A stretch of 47,148 nt of DNA, from positions 1-47,148 of the forward strand of contig CALHUY010000015.1 in assembly GCA_938039295.1 (NCBI GenBank). Reading direction: 5' to 3'. Under the pieces are notes generated by a model that saw only the letters and a program-made list of their open reading frames with translations, was not told where the DNA came from and searched no databases. The position numbers and the translations under genes were made by a program. Of this stretch, positions 6,873 through 15,323 are shown one piece after another. The stretch is from an uncultured Solobacterium sp. Lineage in GTDB: Bacteria > Bacillota_I > Bacilli_A > Erysipelotrichales > Erysipelotrichaceae. Positions within the stretch are counted from its first letter, which is position 1. Every line of letters begins with the position of its first letter.

Positions 6873-7967
6873 TTGGAAGAAATAAACAAATATAGGCAGC
6901 TTGGCTTCAGAGGCAATAAACTGCAGCAGATCAAGATGGGACTTGAAGAGGGACTAGATGTTTCAATTTACGCAAAGCCAGAATATAACGAATGGCAGAT
7001 GGAACAAATCAGACTTGGACTAAAGGATCATATTGATGTAGGTATTTATGCCTTTATAACGATACCTGCAGATGAAATGCAGCATATCCGAGAAAAGCTT
7101 GTATACGAAAGCGGACAGCTTGAGATGCGAGATGAGGAGATCAAGCAGAAAAGATTAAAAAAGATATTGCTTCTGATTGTATCTGCAATTGCAGTTGTAG
7201 GATTGGTGTTGATTAGCGTGATTGGTGGAGATAAAATCAAACGCTACATGCAAAGACTTGAAATCAAATTAAAAGATAGTTCTGTTGAAGTAGAATATCA
7301 ATCAATGTTTAATCCAAGTGATTATATCGTAGATTACTCAGAGGAAAACGAAGTAAAACTAAGTATTGATAGTGATGTTGATACAAGTAAATTAGGTTTG
7401 TATAAAGTTAAATATACGATTGATAACGGGATTAAAAATATCTCCAAAACATTAGATGTTAAAGTTGTAGATAAGGATGCTCCAGTAATCACATTAAGAG
7501 AAACCAATGTATCAATGTATCGAACAGATGCATTCTCTTGTGAGGCATACATACAATCAGCAACAGATAATGTGGATGGTGATCTTTCCAAAAATGTTAA
7601 ATGTAGCAGTATCGACACAACCAAGGATACTCAAGTAGTAACGTATAGTGTTGAAGATAGTCAGCATAACAAAGCGGAGGCTACATTGAACCTGCATCTA
7701 TCCGATAAACCAGCACCTACACCTGACGTTATCTATGTTGAGGTGCCATCGGGAAATACATCACAACAAGGAAATAATGGTTCGGAGCAAATTGCCCCAA
7801 GCACAAGTACATCACACGGAACGCAATACTTTATGTTTAGTGATGGATACAATCTTGATTCAGGATATTCAGCATGCATTGCGACTGGATCTGGATACGG
7901 AGCATATTCATGTGAGCCAATTATGGGTTCAGATGGATTATACAAAGGATATAAATTAACTTATTAA
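6873..7967 (+). CDS. membrane-anchored surface protein with Ig-like ectodomain
   Basis: About 364 residues from TTG 6873; the frame is open further upstream into palindrome 4, but the purine-rich site at 6851-6861 argues for a start after it. The cytoplasmic N terminus carries two copies of a repeat of the form QIxxGLxxxxDVxIYA (about residues 16-54) seen in other Bacillota mobile-element proteins. One membrane helix follows (about 97-116, KILLLIVSAIAVVGLVLISV). The ectodomain has one or two DUF5011-like beta-sandwich segments (KVVDKDAPVITL is a typical junction), then a Ser/Gln/Pro-rich linker and a Gly/Tyr-rich tail. A degenerate palindrome copy is in frame at 7782-7800. Likely role: contact between mating cells. 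An ATG at 6862 in another frame would give only a 7-codon peptide. Confidence 0.7.
   Translation: MEEINKYRQLGFRGNKLQQIKMGLEEGLDVSIYAKPEYNEWQMEQIRLGLKDHIDVGIYAFITIPADEMQHIREKLVYESGQLEMRDEEIKQKRLKKILLLIVSAIAVVGLVLISVIGGDKIKRYMQRLEIKLKDSSVEVEYQSMFNPSDYIVDYSEENEVKLSIDSDVDTSKLGLYKVKYTIDNGIKNISKTLDVKVVDKDAPVITLRETNVSMYRTDAFSCEAYIQSATDNVDGDLSKNVKCSSIDTTKDTQVVTYSVEDSQHNKAEATLNLHLSDKPAPTPDVIYVEVPSGNTSQQGNNGSEQIAPSTSTSHGTQYFMFSDGYNLDSGYSACIATGSGYGAYSCEPIMGSDGLYKGYKLTY
7782..7800. repeat. degenerate palindrome copy inside coding sequence
   Basis: tcggagcaaattgccccaa: right arm intact, left arm altered at two of nine positions. It encodes EQIAPS in the linker of the surface protein, the same frame and nearly the same peptide as the in-frame copy at 16446. 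Confidence 0.6.
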
Positions 7968-7971
7968 AATA

Positions 7972-7990
7972 TTGGGGCAAATTGCCCCGA
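7972..7990. repeat. 19-bp palindrome, copy 5
   Basis: ttggggcaaattgccccga, 4 nt after the surface-protein stop codon and just before the AAGGGAG site of the next gene. Confidence 0.95.
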
Positions 7991-8003
7991 AGGGAGAAAA
8001 CTT

Positions 8004-8615
8004 ATGAACAAAAAGAAATTATTCATCATTGCAAGTATACTTGCAGCAATTGGATTAGTAGTTATGCTATTCATGCTACCAAAAACAAACAACACAGCAA
8101 AACAAGAAACAAGCACTGAAACTTCTACATCGAAGAAGAACGATAAGAAAGATGATAAGAAGGATAACAAACAAGACGAAAAGAAAGATAGCAAGAAAGA
8201 AGATAAGAAGGAAGATACTTCCACTACATCCGAAACATCTGTTACTCCTACAACTGGAACTGAGGTACAGAACGATAATAACAATTCTTCAGTAACAAAT
8301 ACTCCAAGTACGAATACAACACCTGCTCCACAGCCTATTTACCAAACAATCCATCATGAAGAGGTCGGACATTGGGAAACACAGGTCATAGCTGAAGCAT
8401 GGGATGAACCAGTTTATGAACGTAAGATTATTGGTAATAACACTGGTACAGTGTATGCAAGTACATTGGAATTTGCAGGAAATACAAACGGTGATGAAGG
8501 TTACCACGTAGGAAATGTTCAGGTTGGCACAACTCACCATGATGCCGTTACTCAGCAAGTGTGGGTGGTTGATCAGGCTGCATGGGATGAAACAGTAATC
8601 ATTGGGTATAGATAA
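8004..8615 (+). CDS. membrane-anchored Lys/Asp-rich surface protein
   Basis: 203 residues, ATG 8004 after AAGGGAG. A hydrophobic N-terminal segment (about 5-25, KLFIIASILAAIGLVVMLFML) serves as signal anchor. Residues about 35-75 are a low-complexity Lys/Asp/Glu/Ser spacer and 75-108 a Thr/Ser/Asn/Pro linker, both typical of wall-spanning regions. The C-terminal 90 residues form a folded-looking domain with two related segments: HEEVGHWE...AWDEPVYE and HHDAVTQQVWVVDQAAWDETV. The two HxxVxxxW units could be an internal duplication and perhaps a metal site. No family recognised. Confidence 0.65.
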   Translation: MNKKKLFIIASILAAIGLVVMLFMLPKTNNTAKQETSTETSTSKKNDKKDDKKDNKQDEKKDSKKEDKKEDTSTTSETSVTPTTGTEVQNDNNNSSVTNTPSTNTTPAPQPIYQTIHHEEVGHWETQVIAEAWDEPVYERKIIGNNTGTVYASTLEFAGNTNGDEGYHVGNVQVGTTHHDAVTQQVWVVDQAAWDETVIIGYR

Positions 8616-8652
8616 GTAATAAAATTCATATGTTTAAAGTTTTCTCCTTGTA

Positions 8653-8684
8653 GGCGATAGATGTGAAAATCTACCGCCTTTTTT
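8653..8684 (+). terminator. intrinsic terminator
   Basis: GGCGaTAGAT pairs with ATCTAcCGCC around a GTGAAA loop, followed by six T. It separates the Lys/Asp-rich protein gene from the large adhesin. A second inverted repeat (GCCTATTT/AAATAGGC, about 8709-8745) lies in the adhesin leader. Confidence 0.85.
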
Positions 8685-8806
8685 AATGGAGAAATCTAAA
8701 AAATAACATTGCCTATTTTGGTTGTCTGCTAAAGGAAATAGGCGATGAGATATATAGCAGTAAACAACAAGTTTCATACAATGCAGAAAAAATTCAGGAG
8801 GAAAAA

Positions 8807-11284
8807 ATGAAATATAAATCAATTAGAAGTAAAATTACTGCCATTCTAAGTATGATGGTAGCCTTTTTATTGGCAACAATTATTCCGGTAAAGCTTACAG
8901 CTGCTACAGTATTCGCAAATGGTGGTGCTGGTTCAGGTGGCTCTGGAGGCGGTGGTGTAACAGGTGATAATCCAGGATATACTGTATGGTTTGACCAGTG
9001 GGGTGCCGATGGAGAACCTATGCAAGGATGGAATGAAGCATCAATGAACAATATGCAAGCACGTATCGAAGGCATGCTTGGTAAGACGATGAATCCTAAT
9101 AGTTATGGTGGTACACGTCCATACCTAGAGATTTATCAACAGGCTGCACGTGAAGCACTTGCAGATGCAATGGCTCGTTCTGCTACAGGTAAGGCAAGAA
9201 TTGTAGGTGTGTCAAGTATTTACTGGGATGGTGGTAACAACATGCAAGCGGCTTATGATAGCAAATCAAATGTATTACGTCTTGCTGGAACACGTTCTGG
9301 TACTGCTACAGAGTTACCTGACAATACAGGTTGGTCAACTTTATATAACAATGGAAGTGGTGCAACAGGTACCAATTGGAGAGATTGGCTTGAACAGTAT
9401 GGTGTAAATAAGGCACCTGACACAAATTTAACTATGATTGTTTGGGCTGTAGCCGAGGGTGAGCCAGTGCCACCAAACATTGAACTTAAAATTAAGAAAT
9501 CAAACGCACTTCCTACGTTAACACAAGGGAACAACTGTTATGCACAGGATTTAAGTGGGGCAGTATATGAGGTACATCGTAAGTCTGATTTAAGTGATGC
9601 ACCTATTTTGACATTAACAACTGATGCGGATGGCAATGCTACTGCACCTAATGAAATTCCGTTCGATGGAACACAGCCTTACTTATATGTTAAGGAAGTA
9701 ACTGCACCAAGAGGATTTGCATTAGATCCAACAACCCACGTTGTATCTCCGTATGATAGAAGTACATGGGTTGTAAATTCCACTGATACTCCGTTAAATG
9801 ACCCTTTAAGAATCACTTTAAATAAAGTTAGTCCAGATAGTGAGGTAGTGGAAAATCCAGCAAGTTTAGAGGGTGCTGAATTTACCATCAAGTATTATGC
9901 AGGGCAATTTACAATGGATACATTACCAACAGCACCTACAAGAACATGGGTTGTGAAGACTGCATTGATTGGTGGTAGATATGTTACAACTTTAGATGAT
10001 TCTCTAAAAGTTGAAGGTGATCCATTCTACCTTGATGGAGGAATTCCAACATTACCACTAGGTACAATTACAGTAGAGGAAACAAAAGCACCAGCAGGAT
10101 ATACGCTACAGAACAAAATGTTAAGTGCAGGTGGTCAGGAAGTAGCGAATGGAATTGCATTATTCAATATTACAGAGAACGATCAACACATTGCGGCAGT
10201 CGTTGGAGGTAATGAGTACACTGTTGTGGAAGGCGTTGTACGTGGTGGATTGGAGATTCAAAAGAAAGATGCAGCTACAAATGAAAATGTAGGGATTACT
10301 GTTTTTGAAATCATTAACAAGAATAACTTTGATGTTGTAGCTAGAGATGCGGACGGAAACGTACTTGGCACTGCTGAAGCAGGACAAGCTTTAAACTATG
10401 CAATCACAACAGATGCAAGCGGTCATTGGAAATCAAGCGATAACTTCTTGCCAGTTGGTGATTATGAATTAGTAGAAGTATCTGCACCAGCAGGATACTA
10501 CTTAAACACAACAGCAAAACCATTTGAAATCAAAGATAATAGAGCAATCGTTAGTCTTGAATTTGCTGATGAGAAGATTGTGATTGATGTTGCTAAAACA
10601 GATGGCAAGGGAAACAACGTAGCTGGGGCTAAATTAACATTAATTGAAAAAGATACTGGAAACGAAGTTGCCACATTTATCACAACAAAAGAAAATACAG
10701 ACATTTCTAAGTTTGTTGAAGGTGGTAAGACTTATATCTTACGTGAAGACGAAGCACCATTTGGATTTGAGAAGGTTGATGATATTGAATTTACTGTAAC
10801 TGGAACAAGACAAAGCGAGCAAATTATATCTGCTGTGGATCAACGTAAAGTGTTCTACGTGAGCGCAATCAAAGTAGATGCTATGGATAACTCAAAGAAA
10901 CTAAAAGGTGCTGAATTAACGTTATTTAAGGCTGATGGTACGGTTGCTTTAGATAAGGATGGTAAAGAATGCAAAGGAATCACTGATGGTGAAGGAGTTA
11001 TCACTTGGGCTGTAGAGTTCGCCGATGATTTAGGCGGTTACTACGTTCAGGAAACAGCAGCACCTGAAGGTTACCGAATCAATAATGATCACTTCCAAGT
11101 TGTATTAAGTGAGGATTATGATTTTGCGATTAATAATGCTGTTAAAGTGGTTGTAAACGATATGGCACTTCCAACAGTTAAGACAGGGGATAAATTCAAT
11201 GCCGTAGGATTATCTATGATGTTTGTAGGTGGTTTGGCTGTAGCTGTATTCCTATTCTTAAAGAAGAGAGAATTAGTAAAGTAA
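8807..11284 (+). CDS. large SpaA/Cna_B-type cell-wall adhesin
   Basis: 825 residues, ATG 8807 after AGGAGG. Signal peptide at 1-35, then a Gly-rich stretch and an unrecognised N-terminal domain (about 50-220). Five E-box motifs of the SpaA/Cna_B prealbumin fold follow: KEVTAPRGF (about 296), EETKAPAGY (423), VEVSAPAGY (555), REDEAPFGF (646) and QETAAPEGY (746). Their Glu residues catalyse Lys-Asn isopeptide bonds, so this is probably a rigid covalently crosslinked stalk. The C terminus has LPTVKTG (about 788), a hydrophobic helix and KKRE, a sorting signal with a two-residue insert relative to LPxTG. No sortase gene is in the window, so a host enzyme would be needed. Likely role: attachment of mating cells, as for PrgB-type adhesins. 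Confidence 0.9.
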   Translation: MKYKSIRSKITAILSMMVAFLLATIIPVKLTAATVFANGGAGSGGSGGGGVTGDNPGYTVWFDQWGADGEPMQGWNEASMNNMQARIEGMLGKTMNPNSYGGTRPYLEIYQQAAREALADAMARSATGKARIVGVSSIYWDGGNNMQAAYDSKSNVLRLAGTRSGTATELPDNTGWSTLYNNGSGATGTNWRDWLEQYGVNKAPDTNLTMIVWAVAEGEPVPPNIELKIKKSNALPTLTQGNNCYAQDLSGAVYEVHRKSDLSDAPILTLTTDADGNATAPNEIPFDGTQPYLYVKEVTAPRGFALDPTTHVVSPYDRSTWVVNSTDTPLNDPLRITLNKVSPDSEVVENPASLEGAEFTIKYYAGQFTMDTLPTAPTRTWVVKTALIGGRYVTTLDDSLKVEGDPFYLDGGIPTLPLGTITVEETKAPAGYTLQNKMLSAGGQEVANGIALFNITENDQHIAAVVGGNEYTVVEGVVRGGLEIQKKDAATNENVGITVFEIINKNNFDVVARDADGNVLGTAEAGQALNYAITTDASGHWKSSDNFLPVGDYELVEVSAPAGYYLNTTAKPFEIKDNRAIVSLEFADEKIVIDVAKTDGKGNNVAGAKLTLIEKDTGNEVATFITTKENTDISKFVEGGKTYILREDEAPFGFEKVDDIEFTVTGTRQSEQIISAVDQRKVFYVSAIKVDAMDNSKKLKGAELTLFKADGTVALDKDGKECKGITDGEGVITWAVEFADDLGGYYVQETAAPEGYRINNDHFQVVLSEDYDFAINNAVKVVVNDMALPTVKTGDKFNAVGLSMMFVGGLAVAVFLFLKKRELVK

Positions 11285-11299
11285 ATATATAAAGAATGC

Positions 11300-11324
11300 T
11301 TGGGGCAAATTGCCCCAAGTTTTT
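11300..11324 (+). terminator. palindrome copy 6, here with a T-run (terminator-like)
   Basis: ttggggcaaattgccccaa (11300-11318), extended to 10-bp arms by flanking C/G and followed by six T. It is well formed as an intrinsic terminator after the adhesin gene, and the T-run is followed by AAAGA, as in copies 7 and 9. Confidence 0.85.
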
Positions 11325-11370
11325 TAAAGATTAGAAGAAATGTTGTAAACAGAGAGAGGAGAAATAAAAA

Positions 11371-11712
11371 ATGTGGAACAATAGAGTAATTTTATCAGGC
11401 AATTTAGTGAAAGATGTTGAAGTGAAAGTTACAGAAGGTGAAAGTGGGAAGCATGTAGCAAACTTTGCAGTTGCTGTGCAACGTACAAGATCCAAAGAAG
11501 ATGCTGCAGACTTTATCAATTGCGTTGCCTGGGGACAGGTTGCTGATTATTTAGGTTCTTATGGTAAGAAGGGCAAGCGTATTGAGTTGGAAGGACAGTT
11601 GCATACACGCACATACGAGAAGGAAGACAAGAAAGTCTACATTTCAGAAGTATATGTTGATGATTGTCATTTATTTGTAAAAAAAGATAAAGATGTCAAT
11701 GATGAGGAATAG
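11371..11712 (+). CDS. ssb: single-stranded DNA-binding protein
   Basis: 113 residues, ATG 11371 after GAGAGGAG. A standard OB-fold SSB start (NRVILSGNLVKDVEVK) and core (VANFAVAVQR, DFINCVAWGQVADYL, GKRIELEGQLHTRTYE), ending shortly after the OB fold. It lacks the long Gly/Gln linker and the acidic C-terminal tip (DDDIPF type) of chromosomal SSBs, ending instead in KDKDVNDEE. Short SSBs are common on conjugative elements, where they protect the transferred strand in the recipient. It sits between the adhesin gene and a MuF-C-like gene. Confidence 0.93.
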   Translation: MWNNRVILSGNLVKDVEVKVTEGESGKHVANFAVAVQRTRSKEDAADFINCVAWGQVADYLGSYGKKGKRIELEGQLHTRTYEKEDKKVYISEVYVDDCHLFVKKDKDVNDEE

Positions 11713-11745
11713 GTATCTTAAATGCTATTTTATAGAGGAATATAA

Positions 11746-12609
11746 ATGGGAAAGAAAAAATGGAATAAACAGTTATTAGATGAGAATGGTAATCTAAAAA
11801 CTTGGGAGAAACAGTTGCTTGAATATGAATACGGATTGATTGATGATACTTTTCTTATTGTTCATTCCGATTCAAAGAAATTAGCATATACAGGTATTGA
11901 TGATTTACCAATAACAATCAAGCCATCCGTAATTCGAAAATTAAAAATTAAACATAATATTCCAGTATCTGTTCTTGTTAATGCAGATACAATGTTAGAA
12001 AATACTTTGCTTGGTGTTGAGTCTAAAGATAGAGATGATTCGATTGTATTCTTATTAGATAAATTTAATAATGAGCAATATCCAATAATTGCAGTTATAA
12101 GAAAAAATCAGGGAAAAGGTTATCTGGAAGTTAATGAAGTCGCTAGCATTTACGATAAAAAGAACTTTGAGAATTATTTAAATAATGCGATAGAGCAAAA
12201 TAAAAAAGTCTGGATAAATCCAGATAAAAAAAGAGAGGTAGCTTCTCGAGGGCTCCAATTGCCCCTAGACATACTATCTCTATACACAAATGATATACCA
12301 TCTGTTGTACATAATCAAGTAGAAAAAAACGAATTACCTTCAACCACTGGTGAAATAACAAAAGCATCTATTGAATCTTCTGCGGACTTACAATTGTCCC
12401 AAGAAACAATAGATGCTTTATCTGAAGTTGATTATAGTAAGGCATCAGGTAAAAGTCAAATGGACGATACAACATCAGTAGAACTAGAAGTGATAGAAAC
12501 ACAGCGGGAGGTTGTAATACCTGTAGAGGAAGCTGAAATTATAGAGGATAGTAATTCATCTTTATTGGAGAATATCTCCATGGAAGAAGATGGAATTGAT
12601 TTTGATTAA
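11746..12609 (+). CDS. protein with MuF-C-like (BECR-fold) domain
   Basis: 287 residues, ATG 11746 after AGAGGA. Residues about 45-170 follow the pattern of the phage MuF C-terminal domain: a start with a conserved His (SDSKKLAYTGIDDLPITIKPSVIRK), a central strand pair (SIVFLLD, YPIIAVIRKN) and an ending in EVNEVASIYDKK plus a Trp-containing segment (KVWINPDKK). MuF-C domains belong to the barnase/EndoU/ColicinE5-RelE superfold and occur in polymorphic toxins and mobile elements; many have no demonstrated nuclease activity. The C-terminal 100 residues are acidic and low in complexity. Family call is by eye; an antirestriction or toxin role is only possible. Confidence 0.5.
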   Translation: MGKKKWNKQLLDENGNLKTWEKQLLEYEYGLIDDTFLIVHSDSKKLAYTGIDDLPITIKPSVIRKLKIKHNIPVSVLVNADTMLENTLLGVESKDRDDSIVFLLDKFNNEQYPIIAVIRKNQGKGYLEVNEVASIYDKKNFENYLNNAIEQNKKVWINPDKKREVASRGLQLPLDILSLYTNDIPSVVHNQVEKNELPSTTGEITKASIESSADLQLSQETIDALSEVDYSKASGKSQMDDTTSVELEVIETQREVVIPVEEAEIIEDSNSSLLENISMEEDGIDFD

Positions 12610-12615
12610 GAATGC

Positions 12616-12641
12616 TTGGGGCAATTTGCCCCAAGTTTTTT
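12616..12641 (+). terminator. palindrome copy 7 with T-run
   Basis: ttggggcaatttgccccaa (12616-12634), central base T, followed by G and six T. The next 24 nt, including the ribosome-binding site, are almost identical to those after copy 9, so the two form a duplicated leader of about 50 bp. Confidence 0.88.
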
Positions 12642-12662
12642 AAAGAGAAAGGATGTGAGGAA

Positions 12663-13196
12663 ATGATATATGAATACTGGTACACGATTGGTGATAAGAA
12701 TGGGATTGATTTGATTTATTATAGTCAGATTTCATCAATAAAAAATGAGTTCAGTACCAGTTATAACTCAGTGTCTGAGTTAAAGAAAACGATGGAAAGT
12801 AGATTCTCAAAGTTATTGAGAAAAGGTGTAACGATTGAACTAAATACAAAGGAACAGAATAATATTACTTTTGATATTTTCTTCAATGGAATTCCTATTT
12901 TAGAAAAGTGCTGTAATTTTATTTATCTAGGTGATGCTAGAGATGCAATCCATCGAATAGAACGGTATAAGATTCAAAGCTTAGAATCTGTAATACACAA
13001 TAAGAGATTGTATTACAAGGTAGCCATCAAAGATAAAGTATTAATGATTCTCAAGTATCCAGACATGGTATTTCAAGGATATACGATACCAAAGAGAAAC
13101 TTTGAAGTAGTTACAGATGATCTCATTTCAAGAATCACAATGGAAATTGCAAAGATAATGGTAAAGATAGGAGATTTGGATGCAGGAGGGATTTAA
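12663..13196 (+). CDS. hypothetical protein
   Basis: 177 residues. ATG 12663 is chosen because AAAGGATGTGAGG lies directly before it; the longer frame from 12612 would translate through the palindrome. Mixed alpha/beta character with no signal peptide or membrane helix. Not recognised. Its leader is a near copy of that of the VirB6-like gene (15324). The following gene overlaps it by 17 nt, so the two are translationally coupled. Confidence 0.65.
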   Translation: MIYEYWYTIGDKNGIDLIYYSQISSIKNEFSTSYNSVSELKKTMESRFSKLLRKGVTIELNTKEQNNITFDIFFNGIPILEKCCNFIYLGDARDAIHRIERYKIQSLESVIHNKRLYYKVAIKDKVLMILKYPDMVFQGYTIPKRNFEVVTDDLISRITMEIAKIMVKIGDLDAGGI

Positions 13197-13455
13197 TCAA
13201 CTACGGATAAAAGTTGATCCAATGAAGTTGGATGGACGAGAGTATAAAGTATTTTTTCCAAAAGGTTCTAGATATGAAGGCTATTATGTAATTTTGGATC
13301 TTTCAAAAGCGAAAGTAGATAAGGCTGAATTAAATAGTCTAATCATCGAAGATAAAAAATATAGTAAATACACCATTACGAATGGTATCGAGAAACAAAT
13401 CATTTCATTTGATGAATTGATCTATGTCATGTGTTTAGAGATTTTATCAGATTAG
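13180..13455 (+). CDS. small hypothetical protein
   Basis: 91 residues, ATG 13180, overlapping the preceding gene by 17 nt with GGAG about 9 nt upstream. Basic and soluble, with alternating hydrophobic strands (EYKVFFPKGSRYEGYYVILDL) suggesting a small beta-rich fold. No family recognised. Palindrome 8 follows 21 nt after its stop. Confidence 0.6.
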   Translation: MQEGFNQLRIKVDPMKLDGREYKVFFPKGSRYEGYYVILDLSKAKVDKAELNSLIIEDKKYSKYTITNGIEKQIISFDELIYVMCLEILSD

Positions 13456-13476
13456 TTATAAGTGATTTTAAAAGAT

Positions 13477-13495
13477 TTGGGGCAATTTGCCCCAG
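13477..13495. repeat. 19-bp palindrome, copy 8
   Basis: ttggggcaatttgccccag, directly joined to GGAAAGGAAAG, the ribosome-binding stretch of the small gene at 13512. The junction is nearly identical to that of copies 2 and 4. Confidence 0.95.
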
Positions 13496-13511
13496 GAAAG
13501 GAAAGTAATAG

Positions 13512-13649
13512 ATGGAGAAAAGACGAGAGATAGAGATGACAGAGGATGACTTTAAAGAATTATTGAAAACGATCAATGAAGAAGATGAAGAGTCATCTCT
13601 ATTAGAAGAAAATCCAGATGAGGAGATCCTGTTCTATGTCAGAAAATAA
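13512..13649 (+). CDS. small acidic protein (45 aa)
   Basis: ATG 13512 lies 5 nt after GGAAAGGAAAGTAATAG-type sequence. The 45-residue product is very acidic (EEDEES, ENPDEEI) and soluble. It overlaps the ArdC-like gene by 14 nt, so the two are probably co-translated. A short acidic protein beside an antirestriction gene might itself mimic DNA, but its size and sequence do not prove this. Confidence 0.6.
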   Translation: MEKRREIEMTEDDFKELLKTINEEDEESSLLEENPDEEILFYVRK

Positions 13650-14919
13650 AAAGTTTGTTACGAAGACAAGAGAGCAGCTTGCGGAGTTCTACCTAAAATC
13701 ATTAGAAGAAAACGTGATCCCTTGGGAAAAGACATGGCAAGGTTCACGACCAGAAAATCCTATTTCAAAAACAAGGTATAGAGGAATTAATTACCTACTG
13801 CTGGAATTCATTGCGACTAAAAGAGGGTATGAAGATACTAGATGGGCTACATTCAATCAGATTGCTGATAAGGATAATAAATATCATCCTAATCAAAAAT
13901 GGCACTTAAAAAAAGGTTCTGAAGGAGTGCCGGTTGAAATAGCCAAGATGATTAATCGTGAAACAAAGCAAAGTATTGATTTTGTGGAATATGCAAAGAT
14001 TGTTGGTGATGATCCAAATGAAGCACAGAACTATGCGGTGATGTTACGTACCTATACAGTATTTAACTACTCATGTATAGAAGGTGTACCTGAGCGTACA
14101 AAGCGAAGAGAACACACAGTATCTATGCCTGCTTTACAAGAGTTTTGTGATGAAGCTTTAAAAACAATGGGTGTTGAATTGAACCATTATGGTGATAGAG
14201 CATTCTATAGTGTGAAAGATGACAAGATTGTATTACCTACAAAGGATTCATTTGAAACTATTGCGGATTATTATGCGACACGATTGCATGAAACGGCACA
14301 CTCTACTGGAGCAGAGAAACGCTTGAATAGGGATTTGAGTGGAAGATTTGGAAGTGCTGAATATGCTGAAGAAGAACTGAGAGCAGAGATTGCATCATCT
14401 ATTCTTTTTGCAGATCTACATATGCCAACTGAAGCTAAACTATTAGATAATCATAAAGCGTATATTCAATCTTGGATTGAAATATTAAAAAATGATCCAA
14501 AGATTCTTTTCCAAGCAATCAAAGATGCAGAAAAGATTAGTGATTATATCCAGGAGCAGGCACCAATCGCAAGAGAGAAAATACACCAAGAAAAGTTGCA
14601 AGAGGAGAATCAACAGGATCACTCCAAATACATCCAGGAGAAAATCAAGGATGATTTTTTAAATGAGAGAGTATCTGAGATGGAATATAGATGTCTGGAT
14701 GAACATCAGGACTGGATTAATGATAAGTTTGATGCGTATAAGAAGGGCGATTCTGAAGAGGAAAAGAGTGCTACATATGAAACTTTACGAGATGCAATTC
14801 TAATCAATGCTGGTTTTAGATTAATACATGAAAACCAGGAAGTATTATCCAGTGATGCAAGCATTATGAATGAAGGCATTGTAGGGATGGGCTTTGAAGA
14901 TGAAGGAATAAGTTTTTAA
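13636..14919 (+). CDS. ardC: ArdC-type antirestriction protein / zincin
   Basis: 427 residues from ATG 13636, with GAGGAG at 13620-13625; an ATG at 13618 is in frame but precedes the Shine-Dalgarno. The N-terminal part (about 10-140) matches the DUF1738/ArdC ssDNA-binding domain: LAEFYLKSLEENVIPWEK, NPISKTRYRGINYLLL, WATFNQI and a KGSEGVPVE segment. A metallopeptidase-like domain follows with the zinc motif HETAH (about 216-220) and downstream Glu (EEELRAEIAS), as in the ArdC C-terminal zincin. The last 130 residues are charged and helical. ArdC proteins protect incoming single-stranded DNA from host restriction. The gene lies just before the channel genes. Confidence 0.85.
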   Translation: MSENKKFVTKTREQLAEFYLKSLEENVIPWEKTWQGSRPENPISKTRYRGINYLLLEFIATKRGYEDTRWATFNQIADKDNKYHPNQKWHLKKGSEGVPVEIAKMINRETKQSIDFVEYAKIVGDDPNEAQNYAVMLRTYTVFNYSCIEGVPERTKRREHTVSMPALQEFCDEALKTMGVELNHYGDRAFYSVKDDKIVLPTKDSFETIADYYATRLHETAHSTGAEKRLNRDLSGRFGSAEYAEEELRAEIASSILFADLHMPTEAKLLDNHKAYIQSWIEILKNDPKILFQAIKDAEKISDYIQEQAPIAREKIHQEKLQEENQQDHSKYIQEKIKDDFLNERVSEMEYRCLDEHQDWINDKFDAYKKGDSEEEKSATYETLRDAILINAGFRLIHENQEVLSSDASIMNEGIVGMGFEDEGISF

Positions 14920-14939
14920 TTAGAAAGAAGGAAAATAAC

Positions 14940-15272
14940 ATGAAGAATATTAGAAATAAAGTATCTGCAGCAATTACTACAGTATCTGTAACTGCATTGA
15001 ACATAATGACTACACATGCTGAAGGATTAACATTTAATGAAGGAGAAGCTAAATCACTTGTAGAGACATTCTTTAAACCATTAACAAGTTTCTTATTATG
15101 GTTTGTACCTTTGGCGGCTTTAGCGGCAAGCATTTGGGTTTATATCAAGTGGACAGGAAAAGATGAAGCTGAGCAAGAACAGAAACCATGGTCAAAGTCA
15201 GTTGTAAAGATTGTTACTGGTGCAGTTGTTGTTGAAGCCTTATCAGCAATCATGAAAGTTTTTGGACTTTAA
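14940..15272 (+). CDS. VirB2/TrbC-like pilin or channel subunit
   Basis: 110 residues, ATG 14940 after AGAAAGAAGGAAA. A signal-like N terminus (1-28, ending near THAEG), a short periplasm-side segment, then two hydrophobic helices (about 53-72, SFLLWFVPLAALAASIWVYI; and 88-108, VVKIVTGAVVVEALSAIMKV) joined by a charged loop (KWTGKDEAEQEQKPW). This is the layout of VirB2-like proteins in Gram-positive type IV systems, and the VirB6-like gene follows directly. Confidence 0.7.
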   Translation: MKNIRNKVSAAITTVSVTALNIMTTHAEGLTFNEGEAKSLVETFFKPLTSFLLWFVPLAALAASIWVYIKWTGKDEAEQEQKPWSKSVVKIVTGAVVVEALSAIMKVFGL

Positions 15273-15277
15273 AGAGT

Positions 15278-15303
15278 CTGGGGCAAATTGCCCCAAGTTT
15301 TTA
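15278..15303 (+). terminator. palindrome copy 9 with T-run
   Basis: ctggggcaaattgccccaa (15278-15296), one mismatch in the left arm, followed by G and five T. It stands between the VirB2-like and VirB6-like genes, which should be co-expressed, so full termination here is unlikely and partial read-through or another role is expected. Confidence 0.88.
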
Positions 15304-15323
15304 AAGAGAAAGGATGTGAGGAA

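Noticed and set aside
6862..6885. ATG-started 7-codon peptide before the surface protein
   Set aside because: Too short to call. It is noted only because it overlaps the TTG start of the larger frame and might be a coupling leader.
12250..12267. ctccaattgcccctag as another palindrome copy
   Set aside because: Too many mismatches in both arms; it lies in coding sequence with no other support.
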